Assembly (NCBI RefSeq): GCF_964656455.1
Contig: NC_135714.1
Span: 58,367,850-58,431,849 of the forward strand
DNA length: 64,000 nucleotides
Reading direction: 5' to 3'
Origin: Halichoerus grypus
Taxonomy: Eukaryota > Chordata > Mammalia > Carnivora > Phocidae
Shown: piece by piece, positions 11,887 to 22,924 of the stretch
Numbering within the stretch: the stretch's first letter is position 1
Layout: each line of letters opens with the position of its first letter
Translations under genes and position numbers: made by a program
Notes under the pieces: model-generated
Databases searched by the model: none
What the model was told of the DNA's origin: nothing
What the model saw: only the letters and a program-made list of their open reading frames with translations

Positions 11887-11995
11887 TTGAGCCTTGAAAA
11901 CAAATTATATAATCACTTCCTGAGGAAGTGTAGGTGTTCCTTATGATTGTATAACTTGTTTATTGTATAACTTGTTTTTTGTTTTCAAGGCTCAA
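11887..11995. repeat. Long inverted repeat (hairpin), MITE-like or RNA hairpin
   Basis: Perfect 18-bp arms, ttgagccttgaaaacaaa at 11887-11904 and its reverse complement at 11978-11995. The pairing extends inward through ttatataatca with wobble to tgattgtataa, if a 16-bp tandem duplication on the right side (11946-11961 repeated at 11962-11977) is treated as secondary. The loop holds a second 8-bp hairpin, cacttcct-g-aggaagtg. No flanking TSD is convincing, so the class is open. Confidence 0.75.
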
Positions 11996-12794
11996 ATATA
12001 TATATACTGCTAGCTCTGGCTAGAATGCAGAATTTGCATTTGTCAGTCTAAAATCAAAGCATATAGAATTAGGTATCAGTTGGATACTAAGAAAAAGCAG
12101 AACTGGCACACTGAAGAGATTTCATAAACCTATTTCTGAGAGTCTTTCAATTCTGGAGATAAAATTAATGCCAGGGATGATAATAACCATGCTTCTAAGT
12201 AAAGGCACTATTGATATCTGATTTGTTTGAAAAAATAAAATAAATTTGTATCCTTTTGGAAACAAAGCTGGGTACTTTTACTGTACAAATGACTACACTC
12301 TAGGATAGCAAAAATCTTAATGAGGTCTGGTTAGAAAGGAAAGAGAAACCACTTGTCCTTGCAAAGCCAACAGAATTTGGAAACATTTGGGTGAGCCTCA
12401 TGTCTTGATAAGCCTCAGGGCAAAACAGTAGGAGAAATACAGCATTTCTGCCACCGCTGTGTGTAGTAGCTATGTTGATGAGTATAAGGACTTGTCTTAG
12501 AGCTTTTCCAAATAACACATTCAGGTAGCAAATGTAGTCGTTAAAATTTGCATCAATGATCTGTAACTAAAGTGCTACTTTAGTGCATAGTCACCTTATT
12601 CATCAATGACTACAAAGAGTTTGAGGAGGAATGGAAGACAACTATTATTCTATTCATATCAGAAAGATACAGAATTAGCAACATTTCTGATTCAAAGAAC
12701 AAGCAGAACATAATAAAGAAGTAGAATAAGAATCAATAGTATTCATTTTCTGTGATGTAATGCTTCAGAAGCAAAGCAATTAGAGATCCATCTA
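11996..12794. other. Unassigned sequence
   Basis: No recognised repeat; the 72-codon antisense frame at 12300-12518 has no domain. Confidence 0.45.
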
Positions 12795-13064
12795 AGTATT
12801 AACACAACCACAGATGAACAATGAGCACATCCATCAGAAAGGCTAAAATAAGACAGACAACATTTAAGTATCAGTCAGGACGTGGAGCAACTAGAACTCT
12901 TAAACTCTGCTGATGGGAGAGTAAATGCTACAGTTTGGAAGACTGTTTGGCAGCATCTATTTAAGCTGACATACACATTACTTATGACGCACTAAATCTT
13001 TTCTTAGGTAAACTCAGTATAAGTGTACATGTGTGCATAGTCTTAAAAAAGCATGTAATAGAGG
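12795..13064 (+). mobile_element. Old L1 ORF2 3' region, first part
   Basis: Diverged sense copy of the segment just before the end of L1 ORF2: 'ggctaaaataagacag', 'gacgtggagcaactag', 'ctgatgggagagtaaatg'. It breaks at the TSD of the younger L1 and resumes at 14028. Confidence 0.75.
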
Positions 13065-13073
13065 GTACATAGC

Positions 13074-14018
13074 TGAGTAATATTCCATTGTATAAACATA
13101 CCACTTCTTTATCCATTCATTAGTTGATGGACACTTGGGCTGTTTCCACAATTTGGCTATTGTAGATAATGCTGCTATAAACATCAGGGTGCATATATCC
13201 TTTTGAATTAGTATTTTTGTACTCTTTAGGTAAATACCTCATAGTGCAATTGCTGGATTGTAGGGAGTTCCATTTTTAACTTTTTGAGGAGACTCCATAC
13301 TGTTTTCCAGAGCGGCTGCACCAGCTTGCATTCCCACCAACAGTGCAAGAGGGTTCTCCTTTCTCCACATTCTCACCAACACCTGTTATTTCTTGTGTTG
13401 TTGAGTTTAGAAGATGTGGTATATTATATATATATATATGTATATATATATATAATTATATATACTTATATATAATTATATATATAATATATGTGTGTAT
13501 ATAATATAATATATAATATATAATAATATATGTGTATATATAATATAATGTATATATATATGGAATGTATAATACACAATATATAATGAAAGATGTGATA
13601 TAGATATATAATGGAATATTACTCAGCCATAAAAAAGAATGAAATCTTGCCATTTACAATGATATGGATTGAGCTAGAGTGTATTACACTAAACAAAATA
13701 AGTCAGTCAAAGACAAATACCATATGATTCACTCATATGTGGAATTTAAGAAACAAAACAAATGAGTAGAGGGAAAAAAAAGAGAGAGGGAGGCAAGCCA
13801 AGAAACAGAGTCTTAACTATAGAGAACAAACTGATGGTTACCAGAGGGGTAGTAGGTGGGGGATGGGTTAAACAGGTGGTGGGGATTAAGGAGTGCACTT
13901 GCTGTGATGAGCACAGAGGGTTGTATGGAAGTGTTGAATCACTATATTACACACTTGAACCTAATATTACACTGTATGTTAACTAACTGGAATTTAAATA
14001 AAAACTTAAAAAAAGAAT
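13074..14018 (+). mobile_element. 5'-inverted (twin-primed) L1 3' end
   Basis: The left part (about 13074-13411) is L1 ORF2/3' UTR sequence in antisense ('gagtaatattccattgta', 'ggctattgtagataatgct', 'attcccaccaacagtgcaag'). The right part (about 13412-14018) is the sense L1 3' UTR ending in poly-A ('aatttaaataaaaactt'). A short target duplication, gtacatagc, lies at 13065-13073 and 14019-14027. This is the classic twin-priming product. An AT microsatellite has expanded inside it. Confidence 0.85.
13420..13612. repeat. AT-rich (TA)n / (TATG)n low-complexity tract
   Basis: Nearly pure A/T over about 190 bp with many self-complementary TATA blocks. It sits where L1 normally has a short 'gtggtatatatata' stretch before 'aatggaatattactcagcc'. 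Confidence 0.95.
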
Positions 14019-14027
14019 GTACATAGC

Positions 14028-14470
14028 AATACGGTTTTGTAGTGGTGCTAAATTGAAAATTACCGAAAAGTTTATCAACAACAGAATAAATAAATCAATT
14101 ATGATATATTCATATAATGGAATATTCTACAGCAATGCAACATTGAGAATAAACTATCTACAATTATACACAAAAGTATGGCTGGATCTCACAAGTGTAT
14201 TGTTGAGTTTAAAAATCCAGACACAAAAACTTACATACTACATGATTCCACTTATACACAGAAGAAAGAAAAGGTAAAAAGCAAGGTATGCTTTCAGAAT
14301 TCAGAATCGTGGTAATCCTTGGGACATAGGATGTGACTAGAAAAGAAGATTCTGGGGTACTGGTAATATTCTGCTTCTTGATCTGGAAGCTAGTTCAGTT
14401 TGTTAAAACTCAGCGAGTTTTAACTATGTGTACTTTTCAATATACTTCAATAGAAATCTTTTTTAAAAAT
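14028..14470 (+). mobile_element. Old L1 3' end, second part
   Basis: Resumes the element broken at 13064: 'gtttatcaacaacagaata', 'catataatggaatattcta', 'atgattccacttata', then a degraded 3' UTR to about 14470. The 86-codon frame at 14017-14277 is an L1 remnant. Confidence 0.75.
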
Positions 14471-15417
14471 GAGTAAATATTCTGTGTAGTGTAGCAGAGT
14501 AGAATGTGAATGAACAGGAAAGAGAGTTCATCATGGGATATGGACCTAAGGGATAGGATTGGGTGTGACTGCATGTGGAAGAATAGTTTGGGGATAATGA
14601 AATACAGATCCATCTGTTTATATCTTGTCTGTTCATATTTCATCTGTTAATATCTCTGAATTAGTCATCCATCATTCAGAGATATTAACCTAGGGTGCAG
14701 CTGAAGATATATTTGTGTATGTGTGAGTTAGTCCAAATCTTGGGAGGAGTAGATGTCAGGTTTGGATATGCAGGAAATGTATTAGAGTAAATGCAAGTGG
14801 GAGAAAATGGGGAAGGAGCTGGAGGAGGCTGTGAGAGTTAGCAGACCACAAGGCGGGTCTGATCCAGGGTCAAGGTGGGAGTGGAGGGTTGGGTGGTGGC
14901 ATCTTAGACTGCAGTGCAGTTCAAAGGAAAGTTTGGTAAGGTCATCTGGGAATTGTAAAGCCAGAGTGACCTGTCAGAGGAGATCCGCATCTCCCAGGAA
15001 GGGGATCTACCATAGCATCCATGTCATACTTCATTGTCAGTGAGAAGCAATACTTGAGAAGGCTGGCCTTAAGGCAAATCAATGGTAGATTTCAGGGCAT
15101 TGCAGCTGAAGGCAAGAGTCAATTAGGTTTTTACAAAATTACAAAGAAAATTCCTTCAAAATGCCTAAAAATGTTGGATAAAATATAGAAAATCTTCTTT
15201 GTGCACATGACATAAAGGGAATCCCCAATAAACTCACATAGAAAATGAATCAGCAGTGGCCACTGGGTGGGAGAATCAAATCTATGTTTATGGAATCTCA
15301 GACTAAGTTACATCGGTCACAACACTGAACTCCTACAGTCCTAGGTACCAATTACAGGGTAATTTGATCACGAACAGCCTGATACTACCTCTTCTCCCAT
15401 TCTCTTCCTTTCTTATA
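14471..15417. other. Unassigned sequence containing a hairpin
   Basis: Moderately GC-rich at 14810-15020. The only structure I see is the 16-bp stem at 14646-14689, listed separately. The 78-codon frame at 14807-15043 has no domain. Confidence 0.45.
14646..14689. repeat. Perfect 16-bp stem hairpin
   Basis: The arm gttaatatctctgaat at 14646-14661 and its exact reverse complement at 14674-14689 are separated by a 12-nt loop. Confidence 0.9.
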
Positions 15418-15505
15418 ACCTCTCTTCTTTATTCTTCCCTTTCCTTCCCTTTCTTTCACTTCTTTTCCCTCTCCTTGGTTCTCTTCTTCTTTTCCTTCTT
15501 CAAAT
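15418..15505. repeat. Polypyrimidine tract
   Basis: Almost continuous C/T (TTCCC, CTTT and TTCTTC blocks) with few purines over about 85 bp. Confidence 0.85.
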
Positions 15506-15555
15506 ATGCTGGGTACCTACTGTGGGCTAGATATTTATGATCTACCGTTTTGGAG

Positions 15556-15607
15556 ATGATAGATAGATGATAGATAGATAGATAGATAGGTAGATAGATA
15601 GATATAG
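15556..15607. repeat. (GATA)n microsatellite
   Basis: About 11 GATA units with GATGATA and GGTA interruptions. Confidence 0.95.
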
Positions 15608-15651
15608 AAGAAAGGCTATAAGAAAGGCTTTTACTATAATATCCCCTTTTT

Positions 15652-15852
15652 CAGGGGTGCCTGGGTGGCTCAGTCGTTAGGCATCTGCCTTTGGCTCAGG
15701 TCATGATCCCGGGGTCCTGGGATCGAGCCCCGCGTCAGGCTTCCTGCTCAGCGGGAAGCCCGCTTCTCGAACCTCTCCCACTCCCCCTGCTTGTGTTCCT
15801 TCTCTCGCTGTGTATCTCTCTGTCAAATAAATAAATAAAATCTTTAAAAAAA
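15652..15852 (+). mobile_element. CAN SINE, full length, young form
   Basis: Intact copy in which tRNA-derived polymerase III promoter boxes are readable: A box about tggctcagtcgttaggc at 15666-15682, B box about ggatcgagcccc at 15720-15731. TSD aatatccccttttt at 15638-15651 and 15853-15866. Confidence 0.97.
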
Positions 15853-15866
15853 AATATCCCCTTTTT

Positions 15867-16486
15867 CCTAAAAAAGAAATCTGTCAGTGGTGTTCAGATA
15901 CAATGATGAGCATGCAACATTTTGTTGATAAAATGTGTTTTATCTCATTCAAATAATGTAGGTTTCTATTGTCCCCACCACTTCACATCTCCAAGTGATA
16001 AGTAGAGTCTAGGTGGCTGATGTTAATGCAAATTAACATCAAATTAACTCATACACTCTTTTTAGAGAACTCCTGGTGAGAGTAAAGAAGTGATATTATT
16101 GAACACCCAATACTGAGAACTGTGCTGAGAATATGAAGGTGTACATTAATCCTCACGAAAGCCCATCGAGACTCAGAGAGGACACATAAAATCAAAACAG
16201 CAAGACAGGAGCATAGAGAACAGAGCTCTTACCTTTGACTCAGGGGCTTTCACTGTTCCCACACATCATTTAGAGGACAATGACTAAGGTGTCATGAGTG
16301 ATTCCCACATAAAATAGTGGTAAAACATTGACTTCCTTAAAACTTTTCCCAAGTGACTGGCCTTTATCTTGCTAATTTGTCAGAGTCTTCCTCCACTTTA
16401 AAAATAAATACAATAATTAGTACAATGTTACAAATTTATCTTTATTTAAGAAGCTTCTAAGTAGTACCAATTTACTACTAGGACCA
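15867..16486. other. Unassigned; possible degraded MIR at 16095-16260
   Basis: 'acattaatcctcacgaaagc' followed by 'gagactcagagagg' resembles an antisense MIR core, but the match is patchy. Nothing else is recognised. Confidence 0.35.
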
Positions 16487-16917
16487 TGTTATAGGTTGAA
16501 TTGTGTCTAGCCCTCCTACCCAAATTCATATGTTGAAGTTTGAACCCCTGGTATCTCAGAATATGACCTTATTTGCATATAGGGTCATTGCAGATGTAAT
16601 TACTTAAGATAATATAAGAGATAGAGATAAGAGAAAATTTGGACACAGATACACAGGGAAAATGCCACATGAAGATGAAGGCAGGGATGAAGGTGATGCT
16701 TCTACAAGCCAAAGAATGCCAAAGATTGCCAACAAACTACCAGGAGCTAGATGAGAGGCATGGAACAGATTCTCCCTCACAGCTCTCAGAATGAACCCCC
16801 CTGCTGACACCTTGATCTTGTACTGCTAGTCTCTGGAGCCATGAGACAATAAATTTCTGGTGTTTAAGCCATCCGGCTTGTGGTACTTTGTTACAGCAGC
16901 CCTAGCAAACGAATGCA
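16487..16917 (+). mobile_element. Solo MaLR-type LTR (MLT1-like), complete
   Basis: Starts 'tgttataggttgaattgtg' and ends 'gcaaacgaatgca', giving the retroviral TG...CA ends. A polyadenylation signal, aataaa, lies in 'gagacaataaatttctggtg'. Flanking 5-mers gacca (16482-16486) and gacta (16918-16922) are a plausible 5-bp TSD with one change. No internal retroviral genes adjoin it, so it is a solo LTR. Confidence 0.85.
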
Positions 16918-16922
16918 GACTA

Positions 16923-17245
16923 TACAAAGAAAATCAATAGAAAATAATTTAGTGATAAGCAGTGCTGTGTTCTTGTTATGGTGGAGTTATGTGGGACAGT
17001 GCATATTCCTTCTTTCCAGGGAATCTGCGGCTGCAACACTTTTTAATAAAGGTCTTAGCTAGAAGTTTTCATGATACATGACAAAGGAGCATTGAAAAGT
17101 TGTTGAAAACATGATCTTAAACCAAGATTGACATAGTGTTAACTCCTCATTCTGCTACTGCATAGCCCTGTCAGTTGAAACAAATAATCTAAGAGTGAGT
17201 TTATTCACACTTCAAAACAGTATATAATGCTAGCAGGAGAGAGTT
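16923..17245. other. Unassigned sequence
   Basis: No recognised repeat between the LTR and the next SINE TSD. Confidence 0.45.
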
Positions 17246-17261
17246 ATAAAAATTATGTAAC

Positions 17262-17475
17262 GGCGCCTGGGTGGCTCAGTTGGTTAAGCAACTGCCTTCG
17301 GCTCAGGTCATGATCCTGGGGTCCCAGGATCGAGTCCCGCATCGGGCTCCCTGCTCAGCGGGGAGTCTGCTTCTCCCTCTGGCCCTCCCCCTCTCATGTG
17401 CTCTCTCTCTCTCTCAAATAAATAAATAAAATCTTTAAAAAAAAAAAAAAAAAATAAAAAAAAAAAAATAAAAAA
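17262..17475 (+). mobile_element. CAN SINE, full length, long A tail
   Basis: Begins ggcgcctgggtggctcag and ends in an A-rich tail of about 50 bp with T interruptions. TSD ataaaaattatgtaac at 17246-17261 and 17476-17491. Confidence 0.97.
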
Positions 17476-17549
17476 ATAAAAATTATGTAACATGATAAGT
17501 GAATGTACATAAAAAGAAATCAATAATTAGTAGTTTTAAAAATACTGTC

Positions 17550-18400
17550 CTAAGTGATCTGAAAGACTTAAAATCCTAAAGATGTAAATTTTCCCCCAAT
17601 TGATTTATAGATTCGATGCTGTCTCAACCAAAATTTTAATTGGGATTTTCATGGAACTTGACAAGTTGAATTTAAAATTGATATGAAAAAGATCCTGGAA
17701 TAGCTAAGACTCTTGTTATATATATTTTTTAAGATTTATTTATTTATCTTAGAGAGAGAGAGAGCATGAGTGGGGGGAGAGGGAGAAAAAGAGGGTGAGA
17801 AGCAGACTCCCCACTGAACATGGAGCCTGACATGGGGCTCGATCCCAAGAACCTTGATCCCATGACCCTGAGATCATGACCTGAGCCAAAATCAAGAGTC
17901 ACGCATTCAACCGACTGAGTCACCCAGTGGCCCCTAGTCAAGACTCTTATAAAGAAAAGGAATGAAGAGGGGAGACTTGCTATACTGGATCTCAAGAATT
18001 ATTACGAATCTACACTAATTAAGACAGTGTGGTATATGCAGTGAATGACAAATACAGTAAGAGACACACAGACCAATGGAACAAACAGAGGGCTCAGAAA
18101 TAAACAGTGATGGAACATGGACACACCACAAAAGCAAATGTAAAATTGGTGAGGAAAAGAATATACTGAGAGAAAAAAGTTACCTATTTATTTAAAAAAT
18201 AAAAGTGGTTCCTTACCTCACAGCATGCCTAAAAAACAAATCCAAATAAAAATTTTAAAACTCTTGGAAGAAAAAATAAGTGAATTTTTTAAAATCTTGA
18301 GATATGGAAGGATTTTTAAAATAAACTGTAAAACGTACTATCAAATAATGAGTAGATTTATCCTCAGAAAGGAGACTTCCCATCTAAAATGTAGTTCTCT
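17550..18400 (+). mobile_element. Old L1 ORF2 fragment, sense
   Basis: Sense ORF2 sequence after the reverse transcriptase: 'gtctcaaccaaaattttaat', 'cttgctatactggatctca', 'tacactaattaagacagtg', 'gaccaatggaacaaacaga', 'aactcttggaagaaaaaat'. Many stops. The SINE at 17720-17934 sits inside it. Confidence 0.85.
17720..17934 (-). mobile_element. CAN SINE, full length, older
   Basis: Diverged minus-strand copy carrying an extra 'accttgatcccatgaccctg' segment. TSD tagctaagactcttgtta at 17701-17718 and tagtcaagactcttataa at 17935-17952, within L1 ORF2 sequence. Confidence 0.93.
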
Positions 18401-18658
18401 TGCCCAGAACCATTTCAGTTCATACCTTTTGTAGTGGAATCTATTAGACTCATTAAATTAGGTAAAGAAAACATAAGAATATAGGAATATTTAATAAATA
18501 ACTTATGTTTAGAAGCATTATCATCAGTATATTTTGCATTTCTATGAAGATTCTGGCTTACAGACTATGAGATCATAAAAGATTAGCAATTGTTCTTTCA
18601 GTCTTGCTTTATATCCGTATAGATTAAGATGTTAGTCAGATTGGAGAATTAAGGGATT

Positions 18659-18703
18659 ACAGTGCTTTTATATACAGTGCTTATATATACAGTGCTTGTA
18701 TAA
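18659..18703. repeat. Three-copy 15-bp tandem repeat
   Basis: acagtgctt followed by a TATA-rich half starts at 18659, 18674 and 18689, exactly 15 bp apart. Confidence 0.9.
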
Positions 18704-19056
18704 TTTTTATTTTAGAATGAGTTGACTTATACCACCGACAAGAGAATCCCGAAACTGCTTGTTGACCAAAACGGTATCTTCCAACATCTGTGGGTAACCC
18801 TAGTAACCCTGGTTACTAGATTCTCAAAGTGGACTTTGTCCCTGGAAAAAAAAGTTCTCAGATGGAAGATAACAAAGTTATGTTTAAAAAGCTGCCCACC
18901 ACTAGGGGACTGAGTGGGTTTTCTCTTTTGGACTCTGGGTGAAGACAGGCACCCACAAAGGGAGTGGAAGGTATTGATCTATGGCTGACAAAAGTCTTCT
19001 CAATTCTAGACACTTTGTGTTCAGATACTTGGTTCTGATTGAATATCTTCCCCCAA

Positions 19057-19091
19057 CACACACACACACACACACACTCACACACACACAG
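19057..19091. repeat. (CA)n microsatellite
   Basis: About 17 CA units with one CTCA interruption near 19078. Confidence 0.96.
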
Positions 19092-20075
19092 GTAGACTCA
19101 GTTGACATAATATTTATGAGCAGATTTATAAAGTGAGAAAATGCTATGTATAATGACGATATGTAGCCACATTTCTGGATGTTAATATTCCATGCTATGT
19201 CCAATAAACCCTACAGTTTGATTAGAATAGGACGTTGTAAGCAACAAATACTTTGAGTGAGGGAATGCCACATTGCAATCTCTCATTATAATAAGATTAA
19301 ATAATTTATTTATTATATGAAAATGATATTCCTGAATATCAGCCCCAAGTGCATTGAAATATTTTAGAACCACTGTTTATCATATATGCTTTCACACTAT
19401 GGAAGGGGAGGCCAGGGAATTTTAACAGGGAATTAACCCTCCAGGGGTAATTGAGATATCAACAAAACATTGATATAAACTTCTGGTGTTTTGTTTGTTT
19501 TAGTAAAATTAAAAGTTTGGTTGATTCTCTCTCGCTAGTCCCTTTTAGGTCCTGTGTCAGAGCAGGTATTAACTGATCTATTCTTAGAGATAAATAAGAT
19601 GGAGCCTGTAAGAGAGCTGAACTTTGACAAGTGTGATCTATACAACTGTACTACTTGAGTTAAAGAAATTAGTGTTCAAGGAACTGGATCATAAAGTGAC
19701 TTTCTGTTAGAAAGGGCTCCCTCTGAGATGGAAAATTAAATATTCTATAACTTATTAAACTTTAAAAAAAACACATGAAATTTAGTGAAGAAAAATAAAC
19801 GTGAATGTGAATAAATATAATTATGGAAAACAAATCAGAATTGTTTGTATATGAGTTCTATTTTAAACTAATAATCCTAGTTTTCAGGACAACTCCTTTT
19901 CTTATCTATACAAGCAGTCTAATAAGAAAAAGTAGAAAAAGATCTGACTTAGAAATGGCAGCTTGTTTAGTGTAAGCTTAATCAGAGACAATAAACAGAT
20001 ATATTAAAACTGACATCATGCCAAAAATAGTAGTCTTTAAAAGGCTAAAAGTTTTATATATTAAAACCAGAAAGA

Positions 20076-20270
20076 GGGGTACGTGGGTGGCTCAGGCAGT
20101 TAAGTGTCTGACTTCAGCCCAGGTCATGATCCAGCACCCGCCACAACAGCCCACTCGTGCTCTGTGCTCAGCAGGGAGTCTGCTTCTCCCACTCCCTCTG
20201 CCCCTACCCGCGCTAGGGCTCTCTCTCATTCTCTCTCTCTGTCAAATAAATAAATAAAATCTTAAAAAAA
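20076..20270 (+). mobile_element. CAN SINE
   Basis: Head 'ggggtacgtgggtggctcag'. The B-box region is disrupted after 'caggtcatgatcc'. (TC)n and AAATAAATAAAATCTT tail. Only a short agaaag flank repeat is seen. Confidence 0.93.
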
Positions 20271-20782
20271 AAAGAGAAAGATTTTTCCTTTCACTTGAAG
20301 CCATCTCTAGCTAGAGATAAGGGAGCCTGAAAGAAGTCTGTTCTACTTGCCATTCTTTTAAGAAAAATTAATTTTAAAATTAGGATTACAAGCTGAAAAT
20401 CCTTTCCATTTAAGAATTTTATTACTAGAAATTTTAAACTGAAAAAAATAAAGTGTAGTTGATTTTTTTTTTCTCCACTAACTTTAATTAAGACAAGATG
20501 TTTAGATGACTGAATTATTTTACAGGTTTAGGTTTAAAATATTTGAATATATGTTTTTATTCCTATGATGATAGTGAATTACAACTAATAAAAATCTGGT
20601 TACAAGTATGAAACTTTAATTACTGAAAAATTCTGAATTTTGCACAAAGTTTGAAATGGTGAAAATTTTCTAAATTTCTTTTATCTCCTTATATAATTCA
20701 TCATTATCCAAATTGATATTTGAAAGTATATGAATATAAGCATAGGTTTGTAACTACATTATTTGTCAATAATTAAAGTCTT
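20271..20782. other. Unassigned AT-rich sequence
   Basis: Holds a perfect 16-bp palindrome, atctctagctagagat, at 20303-20318; otherwise nothing is recognised. Confidence 0.5.
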
Positions 20783-20796
20783 AAAATTGGTTTCTA

Positions 20797-20993
20797 TGGG
20801 GGCGCCTGAGTGGCTCAGTCGGTTAAGCATCTGCCTTCAGCTCAGGTCATGATCCTGGGGTCCTGGGATCCAGCCCCGCATTGGGCTTCCTGCTCAGCAG
20901 GGAGTCTGCTTGTCCCTCTGCCCCTCCCCCTGCTCATGTTCAATCTTTCTCTCAAATAAATAAATAAATAAAATCTTTTTAGAATAAATAAAT
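20797..20993 (+). mobile_element. CAN SINE, full length
   Basis: Intact head and body with a tail of two AAATAAA blocks. TSD aaaattggtttcta at 20783-20796 and 20994-21007. Confidence 0.97.
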
Positions 20994-21007
20994 AAAATTG
21001 GTTTCTA

Positions 21008-21639
21008 CGAATCTCTGACAATATTGCAAATTATATGGTTCTATAAAAATTATTCCACTTAAATTTTCTAGGTAGATTTTAAAAAAATTCTGTGACATAT
21101 CCTGGTATCCATGTTAATTGCATTTTACCTTGTTGTTAACTCAGATTTTTTGGATTCCTTAATTGATTTTTGTCAGTTTGGACTAATACAATTCCAAAGT
21201 AATAGATTATATGTATTTATGTAAACATCTTTGAAGAAATTAAAAGTTCTAGTACCTTAACAGCCAGGGATGGAAGAAAATTAAAGTAATAATTAAGTAA
21301 TTTTAATGTGTGTGGGTCTTTGAAGGCATAGATAATACTTAAACATGATGTAAAAAAAAAAAAATCTACTTCTGCTTGTCTATATACTCTCTTATCACCT
21401 AGAATAAATCTAACTAAATGCTAATTATCCTCCAAGGGGTACATCTTTCTAGACAATTCATATTGTGTTACAGATCATTGCAACATATACCCAGTAAATT
21501 TAATTCTAAATATATTGGGCCCCCAAACAAAGAAAATAAAGACATATAATCTCCTTGTGTGTGCTATCTATATATTTTTGTCTAATTATAAATGGTCTTG
21601 GTTCATCATAACAGTAGTAAAATAATATGGGTATTCACT
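21008..21639. other. Unassigned AT-rich sequence
   Basis: A poly-A tract near 21351 is the only simple feature. Confidence 0.45.
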
Positions 21640-22200
21640 TTTTAAACCTTTTACCTTAGAATTGTTCTAAGATTGATAGAAGAGTTGCAAAGGTCATACA
21701 GTGCTTTCATATACCTCCACTCAGCTTCCTCTAATGTTAATATTTGTTGTAACCATGATATATTTATTAAGACTAAGAAATTAACATTTAGTGCAATACT
21801 ATGAACTAAACGACAGTCTTTTTTCCACGGTTATCTTTTTTCTGTTTCAGGATTCAAACCAGGATATTATACTATATTTAGTTGTCATGTCTCCATAGGA
21901 TCCTCCAATCTGTGATCATTTCCCAGGCTTTTATGACCTTGACACATGATGTTGATGAGTATTGGCCAGGTATTTTGTAGAATATCTCTCAATTTGAATT
22001 TGCCTAATATTTTCTCATGAATAGACCGGACTTGAAAACTTATCACAGAAGAGCCCTTCTTAGTATATAATATTGGGGCACATGCTATCTACATTATTTA
22101 TTACTAATAACATTAACCTTGATCATCTGGTTAAAGTGGTATCAGTCAGGTTGCTCCACTGTAAAGTGCTTTCCTTTGCGTACCCTATTTGTTAGAAAGG
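21640..22200 (-). mobile_element. Old L1M 3' UTR, antisense
   Basis: 'gaagagttgcaaaggtcat', 'tgttaatatttgttgta', 'catttcccaggcttttatga', 'gtattttgtagaatatctc' and 'cttgatcatctggttaaag' follow the same order as the better preserved copy at 30295-31752. Confidence 0.78.
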
Positions 22201-22454
22201 AGGTTACTAGGTCCATCCCCTATTCAAGGGGAAGGAAATTAAGCTCCATCTCCTGGGACAGGACTGTCAAAGAATTTGTGATCATATGTTAAAAACAGCA
22301 CAGTAATTAAATATTTAAATATTTAAAGGAAAGAGGTACTTTGAGGCTATAGGAATTACTTTTGATATCCCTATTAAATATAATTTATATTAAAACTAAA
22401 GTTTTAAAAGTTGTCAATAATATTGTAATTTAAAAATATTTTATAGAATGATAA
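22201..22454. other. Unassigned sequence
   Basis: Short AT-rich spacer with TATTTAAATA-type palindromes near 22310. Confidence 0.45.
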
Positions 22455-22700
22455 TCATAGCTAACATAGAGTACTTACTCTGTTCCAAGCAGTGTGCTAA
22501 GTGTTCTATCTTTATTATAACTTGATGAGGTAAGTACTATTATTTTTTACATTCAACAGATGAAAATACTAAGACACAGAGAAGTTATATGATATGCCCA
22601 TTATTATATGGCTAGTAAGTACAGATCTGAGATTAAACGCTAAAAAGTGTCAGTCTGACTCAGAACCTGCTTTGTCCTCTTAAACATGATGCTGTATTTG
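22455..22700 (-). mobile_element. MIR SINE, nearly full length
   Basis: The antisense MIR consensus can be followed almost end to end: 'catagctaacatagagtact', 'agtgtgctaagtgttct', 'gatgaggtaagtactatta', 'cagatgaaaatactaagaca', 'ggctagtaagtacag', 'ctgactcagaacctgct'. Confidence 0.9.
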
Positions 22701-22924
22701 TCTCTCTGAGACAAATAGTTATGTAGAGATATATCAAGGAATATTAGAGCATTTGTATACATAAGAGAATTTGTATGCAATATCGAGGAGTAAGGCTTGA
22801 GACTCAAGATAGATGTAAAATAAATTGTAAAACTGTTCTACTGAGACCCAGTGAAATTGAAATGAAATGGGCACATATAAATGGTCTAACAGATCAACTT
22901 TAAACAACGAAAATCTCATTCTTC

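Larger units (their letters stand above)
18401..20075. other. Unassigned sequence, 1.7 kb
   Basis: Contains a 15-bp tandem triplet at 18659-18703 and a (CA)n at 19057-19091, listed separately. Frames at 18902-19204 and 18858-19085 run across the (CA)n and are not genes. Confidence 0.45.

Noticed and set aside
15652..15852. tRNA gene in a SINE head
   Set aside because: A and B boxes are present but the acceptor stem and anticodon arm do not form a tRNA; a SINE with TSD explains it.
18794..18812. Interstitial telomere repeat (taaccctagtaaccct)
   Set aside because: Only two imperfect units; not an array.
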